In this document: piece by piece, positions 16,976 through 24,895 of the stretch
Layout: every line of letters starts with the position of its first letter
How positions within the stretch are numbered: the stretch's first letter is position 1
NCBI RefSeq assembly: GCF_029893235.1
Contig: NZ_JARXWE010000004.1
Span: 1-64,000 of the forward strand
DNA: 64,000 bases
Source: Dysgonomonas sp. PH5-45
Lineage (GTDB): Bacteria > Bacteroidota > Bacteroidia > Bacteroidales > Dysgonomonadaceae
Direction: 5' to 3'
Translations under genes and position numbers: made by a program
Notes under the pieces: model-generated
Databases searched by the model: none
Told to the model about the DNA's origin: nothing
Seen by the model: only the letters and a program-made list of their open reading frames with translations

Positions 16976-17929
16976 ATGTCTGACCATCACAACCATCATA
17001 ACAAAAAGCATGACCATGAACATGGGCATAGTCATTCGCATACACACAATGCCAACAAAACGGCTCTGTCATGGAGCTTCGTTCTCATAGCCGGATTCAT
17101 GTTTGTAGAATTTGTGGGTGGATTCCTCACCAACAGCCTTGCCTTGCTTTCGGATGCAGGGCATATGCTCTCGGACGCTGTTGCTTTGGGTTTAAGTCTT
17201 AGTGCCGCCATATTCGGGGCAAGGGCTGCCACTCAAGACAAAACATACGGATATAAACGCTTTGAAATACTGGCTGCATTGCTCAACGGATTGGTGCTTG
17301 TTGTCATTTCCGTTTTTATATGCAAAGAAGCCATAGAGAGAATTTCGTCGCCCACGCCTGTGGTTGGTAAAGGGATGATAATTATCTCAACTATCGGGCT
17401 AATAATAAATATTATTGTTGCCTATATCCTATCGCGAGGGGAAACAAAGGATAACCTGAATGTAAAAAGCGCATTTATGCACGTTCTGGGAGACCTGTTA
17501 GGCTCGGTAGGCGCAATTGTTGCCGCCATACTGATAATTGCTTTTGGCTGGAACATTGCCGACCCGATAGCCAGCATAATTGTTTCGATACTCGTTCTTT
17601 TCAGCGGATGGAGGATATTGCGGGAATCACTAAACGTACTTATGGAAGCTAAACCTGCCAACATAGACAGCCGGAAAATAATTCAAGCATTGAAAGAAAT
17701 CCCTGAAGTGAAAGACATTCACGATATGCATATCTGGACTATTACCTCCGACTTTCCGGCATTCACGGCGCATCTGAAAGTTGATATAAATTCCGACCGC
17801 GACCAAGTTCTTCAGAAAGCAATCACCGCCATAGAACAAATAAGCGGCATCAAGCACATAACCCTACAGATCGAAGGCGCGGAGATGGAAGGACATCAAG
17901 AAAACTGTTGTGATGGCCCGGTTGCATGA
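16976..17929 (+). CDS. cation diffusion facilitator (CzcD/ZitB-like)
   Basis: I choose the ATG at 16976 (317 residues) over the TTG at 16955. The N-terminus is a His-rich metal-binding arm (SDHHNHHNKKHDHEHGHSHS). Six membrane segments follow, with the metal-site pattern LLSDAGHMLSDA in helix 2 and HVLGDLLGS in helix 5. A C-terminal cytoplasmic ferredoxin-like domain comes after residue about 215 (VKDIHDMHIWTIT, FTAHLKVD). It probably exports Zn2+ or similar divalent metals in exchange for protons. Confidence 0.92.
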   Translation: MSDHHNHHNKKHDHEHGHSHSHTHNANKTALSWSFVLIAGFMFVEFVGGFLTNSLALLSDAGHMLSDAVALGLSLSAAIFGARAATQDKTYGYKRFEILAALLNGLVLVVISVFICKEAIERISSPTPVVGKGMIIISTIGLIINIIVAYILSRGETKDNLNVKSAFMHVLGDLLGSVGAIVAAILIIAFGWNIADPIASIIVSILVLFSGWRILRESLNVLMEAKPANIDSRKIIQALKEIPEVKDIHDMHIWTITSDFPAFTAHLKVDINSDRDQVLQKAITAIEQISGIKHITLQIEGAEMEGHQENCCDGPVA

Positions 17930-18247
17930 GATTTCAACACCTATTTTTTTCAAACTCTTAACAAAGAAAAAAAATAAAAGAGGAAATTCTTCACAGAATC
18001 TCCTCTTATGAGTTTAATCAAGATATTAGCATTTAAGGTAAAAAGATTGTTTTTAGGTTATTATCACAAAGATGTAACTTTAACAGTTATTATGCAAATC
18101 TGAAATCATATTTTAAAACATGTTTCAAATAAGTCATATTATTCATGTTTTTTATAACAAAAAAACAAAGAGTTGCTGGTTCGTGTAAAAATAAGTATTT
18201 TTACGGAATCAGTTGAGTAATATGTTTAAAAAATCAAAATAAATCTT
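17930..18247. other. intergenic region with terminator, no gene seen
   Basis: The 318 bases hold a hairpin terminator (17978-18007) and AT-rich sequence. No TAnnTTTG match precedes the next gene; TATTTTTA near 18195 is the closest. I see no coding frame or RNA gene. Confidence 0.6.
17978..18007 (+). terminator. hairpin terminator after the cation efflux gene
   Basis: The arms AAGAGGA-A-ATTCT and AGAAT-C-TCCTCTT pair with one A/C mismatch around the loop TCAC. The A-rich run before it would give a U-tract on the other strand; on the plus strand the tail is weak. Confidence 0.6.
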
Positions 18248-19885
18248 ATGAAGAAAAAACTCTTTTCTGCTTTTGTTTTCACGGCAATGTGTGCTTCACA
18301 AATTTTTGCCTGTACAAACTTTCTGGTAGGCAAACAAGCTTCTACCGATGGCTCTACAATGGTTACCTATTCGGCCGACTCGTACTCCCTTTATGGTGAA
18401 CTATACCATTGGCCGGCAAAGAAATACGCAGCCGGAACCATGCTCAAAGTACACGATTGGGATACCGGTAAATACCTGGGCGAGATTAAACAAGCAGCCC
18501 AAACATACAACGTGGTGGGCAATATGAACGAGCATCAGCTCACGATAAGCGAAACCACTTTTACCGGACGCGAAGAGTTGATAGACACAACCGGAATAAT
18601 GGATTACGGCAGCCTTATATATATAACCCTGCAACGTGCCAAAACAGCAAAAGAAGCAATAAAAATAATGACCGACCTTGTTGCCGAATACGGCTATTAC
18701 AGCGGAGGCGAATCGTTTTCGATAGTAGACCCTAACGATGTTTGGGTGCTCGAGATGGTAGGCAAAGGCTCTGGTAGTAAAGGGGCTGTATGGGTAGCTG
18801 TACGCATTCCCGACGATTGCATCTCGGCACATGCCAATCAGGCACGTATACAGCAATTCCCATTGAAAGACCCTAAAAATTGTATTTACTCGAAAGACGT
18901 AATCTCTTTTGCAAAAGAAAAAGGATATTATAAAGGAAAAGACGAAGACTTCAGCTTTGCAAAAACATATAACCCTCTCGACTTTGGCGGACAACGGTAT
19001 TGCGAAGCCCGTGTATGGACATTCTTCAACCGATACAACAAAGACATGGGTAAATACCTGTCGTATGCAAAAGGAGAAACCCAAGACCCTATGCCTTTGT
19101 ATATAAAACCAGACCGTAAGCTTTCGCTGAGCGATGTACAAGCTATGATGAGAGATCACTACGAAGGTACAGAACTCGATTGGCGGGGAGATGTTGGCGC
19201 AGGCCCATTTGAGTCGCCATACCGTTGGGCTCCACTTGAGTGGGAATCTGATGGAGTAAAATATTGCAACGAACGCCCCGTGGCCACTCAGCAAACAGGT
19301 TTCACATTCGTATCGCAGATGCGCTCGTCGCTACCTAATGCAATAGGCGGCATCCTTTGGTTTGGAGTGGACGATGCAGCACAAACGGTTTATACCCCTA
19401 TGTATTGTTCAATAACCGATGTTCCGGAATGTTACCGTGAAGGCAATGGCGATCTTTACACTTTCTCTTGGACTTCGGCTTTCTGGATTCACAATTGGGT
19501 GTCGAACATGGTTTACAGCAAGTACAACTATATGCATGCCGATTTACAGAAAGTACAACAAGACCTTGAATCAGGTTTCCTTGCAAAACAGCCGGAAACA
19601 GAAAAACAGGCTTTGGCATTGTACAATCAATCGCCTGCCAGTGCTGTCGAATTTCTTACAAAATACAGTAAAGACCAGGCACAATTTGCCTTCGATAAAT
19701 GGAAAAAACTGGGAGAATTCCTAACCATTAAGTATATGGATGGCGTTGTTCGTAAAGAAAAAGACGGAGAATTTATTCGTAATCCTCATGGCAAACCGTC
19801 TTCACCACAACGTGTTGGTTATCCTGCCGATTTCTACAAACGTGTAGTAAAAGAAACAGGCGATAGATATAAAGTATTGTATTGA
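18248..19885 (+). CDS. C69-family dipeptidase, exported
   Basis: The 545-residue product has a signal peptide ending IFA followed by CTNFLVGKQASTDG. Cys22 is the expected N-terminal nucleophile exposed after cleavage, as in PepD-type dipeptidases of family C69. Further family motifs are TYSADSY, NVVGNMNEHQLTISETTF and NDVWVLEMVGKGSGSKGAVW. Length is typical. It probably cleaves dipeptides in the periplasm. It is transcribed alone, with a hairpin terminator after it. Confidence 0.88.
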   Translation: MKKKLFSAFVFTAMCASQIFACTNFLVGKQASTDGSTMVTYSADSYSLYGELYHWPAKKYAAGTMLKVHDWDTGKYLGEIKQAAQTYNVVGNMNEHQLTISETTFTGREELIDTTGIMDYGSLIYITLQRAKTAKEAIKIMTDLVAEYGYYSGGESFSIVDPNDVWVLEMVGKGSGSKGAVWVAVRIPDDCISAHANQARIQQFPLKDPKNCIYSKDVISFAKEKGYYKGKDEDFSFAKTYNPLDFGGQRYCEARVWTFFNRYNKDMGKYLSYAKGETQDPMPLYIKPDRKLSLSDVQAMMRDHYEGTELDWRGDVGAGPFESPYRWAPLEWESDGVKYCNERPVATQQTGFTFVSQMRSSLPNAIGGILWFGVDDAAQTVYTPMYCSITDVPECYREGNGDLYTFSWTSAFWIHNWVSNMVYSKYNYMHADLQKVQQDLESGFLAKQPETEKQALALYNQSPASAVEFLTKYSKDQAQFAFDKWKKLGEFLTIKYMDGVVRKEKDGEFIRNPHGKPSSPQRVGYPADFYKRVVKETGDRYKVLY

Positions 19886-19907
19886 TTTTAATCACAATGA
19901 AGGATTC

Positions 19908-19944
19908 AAAATGCCTCATTTGCGGTTTGCAAGTGAGGCGTTTT
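19908..19944 (+). terminator. strong hairpin terminator after the dipeptidase
   Basis: A 16-base stem (AAAATGCCTCATTTGC with GCAAGTGAGGCGTTTT, a G-T and similar wobble allowed) encloses GGTTT and is followed by a T-rich tail. Confidence 0.75.
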
Positions 19945-19998
19945 GTTTTCTGATGCAAAAAACTACGAAAAAGAAGCGTCTATATTGTTAAATATATT

Positions 19999-20006
19999 TA
20001 CTTTTG
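19999..20006 (+). promoter_or_regulatory. TACTTTTG box before the YD lipoprotein gene
   Basis: It matches TAnnTTTG, 26 bases upstream of the first ATG at 20032. Confidence 0.4.
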
Positions 20007-20031
20007 TTTGCATATATAAACAAAAACATAA

Positions 20032-20835
20032 ATGATTATGACCAAAAGATTATTTTTCCTGCTGCCAGCTTTGTTGCTATCTTTCTCTTTGTTTACAACC
20101 TCTTGTAGTGATGATGATGGTAATGATGAAACAAAGCTATTAGTTTCTGAAATAACTTTAGAGACAGGAACCATTTCTTACGAATACGATAAATCGAACC
20201 GTTTACTTAAACAAAACTACACTGGCAACTCTGGAGAAACTGTTTACGCCAGTTATATCTATGACGACAATGGTATGCTTATAAAAAGAATTTATTCTTC
20301 AGAAGAAGACCTTTTTTTCACTCACAAAGATGATAGCATTTTTATAAAAAGACATACTGAAGGACCTCTTGTCAATATATATGTTTTAAATGAGAAAAGA
20401 CAGATAAAAGAAATAATTGTTCCAACCAATAATCAAGGGATTCTTGTTAAAATAGAATTTGAGTATGATTCAAGAGGTAATAATATTAAAGAAACAAGAA
20501 AGATGATATCAGACAATAATAAAGAAGTGATGTTTAATGTATATGTTCGCGAATATGACTCTAACAAAGGAAGGTTTTCTCAGATAAAGGCTGAGCCTTG
20601 GGTACTTCTACGTCCATTTGAATATTCCTATGTAAATAACATTGTAAAAGAAGACATCTATGATGTTCGTATTTTTAACGACAAAGACACAATTTTAAAT
20701 CTCTCTTCAACAACAACTTATTCCTATCAATATAATCCAGATAACTATCCTATTACTATAAAAGAAAAGATAATCAGTGAATCGGGCGAAAACAGTGAAA
20801 AGTTTTCGACTATCACATACACAAAAGCTAAATAA
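20032..20835 (+). CDS. lipoprotein with YD-like repeats
   Basis: The 267-residue product has a lipoprotein signal (LLLSFSLFTTSC) and then an acidic spacer DDDGNDE, the kind of tail that can mark surface export in Bacteroidota. The body is made of short units (YEYDKSNRLLKQ, YIYDDNGMLIKR, FEYDSRGNNIKE, YQYNPDNYPITIKE) that resemble isolated YD/Rhs repeats, as seen in DUF4595-type proteins. ATG at 20032 or 20038 both give a valid signal. It is far from the Rhs locus and has no toxin tip; function unknown. Confidence 0.65.
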   Translation: MIMTKRLFFLLPALLLSFSLFTTSCSDDDGNDETKLLVSEITLETGTISYEYDKSNRLLKQNYTGNSGETVYASYIYDDNGMLIKRIYSSEEDLFFTHKDDSIFIKRHTEGPLVNIYVLNEKRQIKEIIVPTNNQGILVKIEFEYDSRGNNIKETRKMISDNNKEVMFNVYVREYDSNKGRFSQIKAEPWVLLRPFEYSYVNNIVKEDIYDVRIFNDKDTILNLSSTTTYSYQYNPDNYPITIKEKIISESGENSEKFSTITYTKAK

Positions 20836-20861
20836 GGATATCATCTGGTAATCTGAATAAC

Positions 20862-20900
20862 GGGAGGCAAATCTTACAAGGGTTTGCCTCTTGTCTTTTT
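20862..20900 (+). terminator. hairpin terminator after the YD lipoprotein
   Basis: GAGGCAAA (20864-20871) pairs with TTTGCCTC (20883-20890), followed by TTGTCTTTTTTT. Confidence 0.75.
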
Positions 20901-20966
20901 TTACTTATCAGAAAAACAAATTTAACTTTTTGAGCATCGTAATGATGTATCGTGATAGAATTTTAG

Positions 20967-20974
20967 TATTTTTG
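20967..20974 (+). promoter_or_regulatory. TATTTTTG box before lysC
   Basis: It matches TAnnTTTG, 48 bases upstream of the aspartate kinase ATG. The leader shows no lysine riboswitch-like fold that I can see. Confidence 0.45.
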
Positions 20975-21021
20975 TATAGTCTGTATTAACTATTGGTTTT
21001 ATCTCTAAAAGAAGATTCGAC

Positions 21022-22344
21022 ATGAGAGTTCTGAAATTTGGCAGTATGAGCATTGCATCCCCTCAACGGATGAAACTGGCTGCCGAGATTGTACTCAAAT
21101 CGCCCAGATGCGTGGTTATACTTTCTGCAATGGCAGGTACAACCGCCGCTCTGGAAGAAACATCTAACTATTTCTATCACAAAAATATAGAAGGAGCAAA
21201 CGAGATAATCAACCGGTTAGAGACGAAGTACCTAACAGAGATATCATCGCTCTACTCGTCGGAACAGACAAAGGCTGCGGCCATAGAATTCGTTTCGTCC
21301 AAATTTAACTACATGCGTTCTTTTTCGAACGAACTGTTTACGTTGTTTGAAGAGCGAATCATACTGGCACAAGGCGAACTGCTGAGTTCGGGGCTGTTTC
21401 ATTTGTTGCTTACAGAAACAATGGCCGATGCGGTATTTGTTCAGGCTGCCGATTTCATGCAGACCGACAAAAACAAAGAGCCCGACCATGTACACATAAA
21501 AGAGCACTTAAAGGCTATATTAGGCGCAAATACCGAGGCGTCCGTTTTTGTTACACAAGGATATATCTGCCGTAATGTATACGGCGAAATAGACGATTTG
21601 CGATCGTCGGGCGGGAGCGACTATACCGCCTCGCTTGTGGGTGCCGCAATTGGAGCAGACGAGATTCAGATATGGACAGATGTCAATAACATGCAGAATG
21701 ACGAAAACAGCGATTCTGAGATTTTTTCGGGCTCGCAACCTGTCAGACAGCTCGATTTCGACGAAGCCGCCGAACTGGCTTATTTTGGAGCTAAAATATT
21801 GCACCCCACTTGTGTGTTACCCGCGAAAATGGCTAACATCCCTGTACGCATGCTTAATATATTAGAGCCCGAAAATAAAGGCACAATAATATCAAACAAA
21901 ACAGAAACAGGTACAATAAAGGCCGTTGCGGCAAAAGACGGAATCACAATAGTACAGATAAAATCGGGCAGGATGTTGCTCGTTCACGGATTTTTGCGTA
22001 AGATTTTCGAAATATTCGACTATTACCAAACGGCTATCGACATGATTGCCACATCGGAAGTAAGCATATCCGTCACCATTGATAACCCGCGTAACTTGCA
22101 GGCCATTACAGACGACCTGAAAAAATACGGAACAGTATCTGTTGACCAAAACATGTCGCTGATATGTGTTGTTGGCGATCTCGACTGGAACACTCTGGGT
22201 TATAGCTCACAGATATTAGATGCTGTAAAGACTGTTCCCCTGAGGATGGTTTCGTACGGTGGCAGCAACAATAATATGTCGTTTCTGGTGCGTCAGCAAG
22301 ACAAGGCAACGGCACTGGCATTGCTCAACAAACAGTTATTCTGA
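21022..22344 (+). CDS. lysC: aspartate kinase, divergent active-site motifs
   Basis: The 440-residue monofunctional aspartokinase phosphorylates aspartate at the start of the lysine/threonine/methionine branch. The family is clear from SGGSDYTASLVGAAIGADEIQIWTD (split here as SGGSDYTASL and IQIWTD), LAYFGAKILHP and two C-terminal ACT domains (TIVQIKSGRM, ICVVGDL). Two normally strict sites are altered: the N-terminal KFGGTS is KFGSMS, and the segment after WTDV, usually DGM...DPR, reads NNMQNDENSDS. It precedes lysA by 74 bases on the same strand, so it probably serves lysine or diaminopimelate synthesis. Confidence 0.9.
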   Translation: MRVLKFGSMSIASPQRMKLAAEIVLKSPRCVVILSAMAGTTAALEETSNYFYHKNIEGANEIINRLETKYLTEISSLYSSEQTKAAAIEFVSSKFNYMRSFSNELFTLFEERIILAQGELLSSGLFHLLLTETMADAVFVQAADFMQTDKNKEPDHVHIKEHLKAILGANTEASVFVTQGYICRNVYGEIDDLRSSGGSDYTASLVGAAIGADEIQIWTDVNNMQNDENSDSEIFSGSQPVRQLDFDEAAELAYFGAKILHPTCVLPAKMANIPVRMLNILEPENKGTIISNKTETGTIKAVAAKDGITIVQIKSGRMLLVHGFLRKIFEIFDYYQTAIDMIATSEVSISVTIDNPRNLQAITDDLKKYGTVSVDQNMSLICVVGDLDWNTLGYSSQILDAVKTVPLRMVSYGGSNNNMSFLVRQQDKATALALLNKQLF

Positions 22345-22418
22345 CTATAATTATACACTGTCATAAAAAACAAAGGGCTAAAATAAGGCAAACAATATAA
22401 AAGTACATTTTAAATTAT

Positions 22419-23576
22419 ATGACTAAAGGAATTTTTCCTGTAGACAAATTCAGGAATATTGAAACGCCATTCTATTATTACGATATAAATATTCTAAAAC
22501 AAACCCTACAGGCATTAAAAGCACAAACCCAAAAATATAGTTTTGTGCAACATTATGCAGTAAAAGCAAATGCCAATCCATATATTCTTCAAATCATTGC
22601 AACTGCCGGGTTTGGAGCCGATTGTGTAAGCGGGAACGAAATAAAGGCGGCTATAAACGCCGGCTTTCCGGGCAGCAAAATAGTTTTTGCCGGTGTTGGT
22701 AAAACCGACAAGGAGATAGGTATAGCCCTCGATCATAATATATTTTGTTTTAATGTAGAATCATTGCCCGAACTCGAGGCCATTAACAGCCTTGCGGGCA
22801 AAAAAGGCAAAAAAGCTTCAGTTGCAATACGCATCAATCCTAACGTAGACGCGCATACCCACGAATATATAACAACAGGACTAAACGAAAACAAATTTGG
22901 GTTCAGCATAGATTCTTTACCAACGGTTATAGAAGCCTTGGAGTTTATGAATTACGTTGAATTGATAGGCATCCACTTCCATATAGGCTCACAAATAACA
23001 GATATAGAATCGTTCGAATCTTTATGCCACCGTGTCAATGACCTGCAAGCCATGTTTCAGGAGAAAGGCATTAAACTGCCTCACATCAATGTGGGGGGCG
23101 GTATGGGTATCGATTACGAAACACCCGACTCTAACCTTATCCCCGACTTTGCTGCATTGTTAAGCCTTTTTCATAACAATTTGGAGCTTCGTCAAGGGCA
23201 AATTGTCCATCTGGAACTTGGGCGTTCGGTTGTAGGGCAATGCGGGTCACTTATATCAAGGGTTACTTATGTGAAGGTTGGCAACCAAAAAAAGTTCGTT
23301 ATCCTGGATGCTGGCATGACCGACTTTATCCGCCCCGCCTTGTATCAGGCTCAACATAAAATAGAAAATATTTCGTCCGACAAGCCTCTGCAAACATACG
23401 ATGTGGTTGGTCCCATCTGCGAGTCGGCCGACTGTTTTGCCAAAGATTACCCGATGAACGAAACCGAGCGGGGCAATTTAATAGCCATACGTTCGGCCGG
23501 AGCTTACGGCGAAGTAATGGTTTCGCAATACAATTGCCGTGAAACACCGAAATCGTATTTTTCGGACAAAATTTGA
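22419..23576 (+). CDS. lysA: diaminopimelate decarboxylase
   Basis: The 385-residue fold III PLP enzyme makes lysine from meso-diaminopimelate. The PLP lysine lies in YAVKANANP. Other motifs are GFGADCVSGNE, INPNVDAHTHEYI, HFHIGSQI, NVGGGMGIDYE, ELGRSVVG and the substrate-site segment GPICESADCFAKD. The C-terminal AYGEVMVSQYNCR is normal. It is slightly shorter than average but complete, and shares an operon with lysC. Confidence 0.95.
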   Translation: MTKGIFPVDKFRNIETPFYYYDINILKQTLQALKAQTQKYSFVQHYAVKANANPYILQIIATAGFGADCVSGNEIKAAINAGFPGSKIVFAGVGKTDKEIGIALDHNIFCFNVESLPELEAINSLAGKKGKKASVAIRINPNVDAHTHEYITTGLNENKFGFSIDSLPTVIEALEFMNYVELIGIHFHIGSQITDIESFESLCHRVNDLQAMFQEKGIKLPHINVGGGMGIDYETPDSNLIPDFAALLSLFHNNLELRQGQIVHLELGRSVVGQCGSLISRVTYVKVGNQKKFVILDAGMTDFIRPALYQAQHKIENISSDKPLQTYDVVGPICESADCFAKDYPMNETERGNLIAIRSAGAYGEVMVSQYNCRETPKSYFSDKI

Positions 23577-23662
23577 AAGCTGCTTAAAACCATTCAAAAA
23601 ATAAGTGCAAAAGTCATTACTAAATAGTGTTTCTTAATTACTTTTGTGTATTAATTTTTGTC

Positions 23663-24811
23663 ATGGAAGAATATTTGTCTTATCTGTCTTTTTCTGATAC
23701 CGAAATCATCGTTCTTTCGGTGCTATTCGTCGTATTTCTTGTACGCTTATTCTTTTATTTTTTTTATTACAAAAAGCCGGCAAGTTTTGTAAAAAAAACG
23801 GTTGCCAACACAAGCGCCATATCGCTAAAGAATATGCCTTCAGTTTCGGTTATTATCGTATCTAAAAACGAATCTGAAAACCTGAAAAAGAATCTTCCCG
23901 CCATATTGAGCCAAGAATATCCCAATTTTGAAGTTATAGTAGTGAACGATGGTTCGACCGACGAAAGCGAAAACCTGTTGAAACACCTCTCGGTGAACCA
24001 TCCTAATCTATACCATACTTTTTCGCCCGATACCGCCGACCGTAAACTGCCAATGACTATCGGCATAAAAGCGGCAAAAAATGAAATCCTCCTCTTCACC
24101 GAAGCTAATTGTCGCCCATCATCCAAACATTGGATTATGCACATGATGCAAGGCATCGTCAATGGCAACGACATAGTGTTAGGCCACAGTAATATAGAGG
24201 GGGTGCGCGGTATTGGCAAGCATGTGGCCGCCCACAACAACTTATTCTTTGGGCTACAATATCTGTCGAAGGCCATAAGGGGATGGGCATATACAGGTAC
24301 TTACCGTAATCTGGCATTCAAGCGGGAACTTTTCTTTAACAACAAGGGGTTTTCGTCCGTACTGAATTACGCAAGCTGCGAGGATGTGTATCTGAACAAA
24401 ATTGTCCGTAGGTTCGATACCGCTGTCTGTCTGCATCCCGATGCTTTAGTAACAATGGAGGTAGAACGGTTCTCTATCTGGCGCGACATCAAGATAGCCT
24501 ACCAACGGGCGAAACAACACTTCAAGGGAGGAGCCGTAAACACATTCTGGGTAGAAGCCTGCTCGCGTTATCTTTTCTACATGGCTCTCACTACGGCAGG
24601 TGTGATAGGTGCTCGGAACGAAAACTGGGTACTAATAGGGGCAGCCACTCTTATTCTGATACTAATGCTTATCACCCAACTTGTTATCCTCAACAAAAAC
24701 TGCCGTTGGCTCAAAGCATCGCCAATCTATTGGATACTTATTCCTTTAGACTTGTTTCAACCCGCGTACAGTGCATATTTGCGCTACATAAGCAGAAACA
24801 ACAAGCATTAA
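23663..24811 (+). CDS. membrane family 2 glycosyltransferase
   Basis: I start at ATG 23663 (382 residues); the earlier GTG adds a poor N-terminus. A membrane segment (about residues 13-35) is followed by a GT-A domain with SVIIVSKNESENL, FEVIVVNDGSTDES and FTEANCRPSS. Two or three C-terminal membrane segments start after residue 295. This is the layout of processive or polyprenol-linked sugar transferases in envelope glycan synthesis. Donor and acceptor cannot be told from sequence. The box TACTTTTG lies near 23639. Confidence 0.82.
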   Translation: MEEYLSYLSFSDTEIIVLSVLFVVFLVRLFFYFFYYKKPASFVKKTVANTSAISLKNMPSVSVIIVSKNESENLKKNLPAILSQEYPNFEVIVVNDGSTDESENLLKHLSVNHPNLYHTFSPDTADRKLPMTIGIKAAKNEILLFTEANCRPSSKHWIMHMMQGIVNGNDIVLGHSNIEGVRGIGKHVAAHNNLFFGLQYLSKAIRGWAYTGTYRNLAFKRELFFNNKGFSSVLNYASCEDVYLNKIVRRFDTAVCLHPDALVTMEVERFSIWRDIKIAYQRAKQHFKGGAVNTFWVEACSRYLFYMALTTAGVIGARNENWVLIGAATLILILMLITQLVILNKNCRWLKASPIYWILIPLDLFQPAYSAYLRYISRNNKH

Positions 24812-24839
24812 TCATCCATCACCTATCTATCAAAAAATA

Positions 24840-24875
24840 AGCCTGACCCCATTTCAAAGAATGTTTGGTCAGGCT
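24840..24875. terminator. bidirectional terminator between convergent genes
   Basis: AGCCTGACC pairs with GGTCAGGCT across an 18-base loop. A-rich sequence precedes it, which gives a U-tract for the minus-strand transcript of the TonB receptor gene as well. Confidence 0.7.
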
Positions 24876-24895
24876 CATAAATTTATTATCTGATT

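Noticed and set aside
18401..19294. A 297-codon minus-strand frame inside the C69 dipeptidase gene
   Set aside because: The plus-strand gene is complete with catalytic Cys and family motifs; the antisense frame is Phe/Tyr-rich without domain signs.
20032..20835. YD-type lipoprotein as a further member of the Rhs toxin system
   Set aside because: It has no core, toxin tip or immunity gene, lies among core genes and looks like a stand-alone DUF4595-type lipoprotein.
20901..21021. Possible lysine riboswitch before lysC
   Set aside because: The leader after the TATTTTTG box is under 50 bases and shows none of the conserved multi-helix elements.
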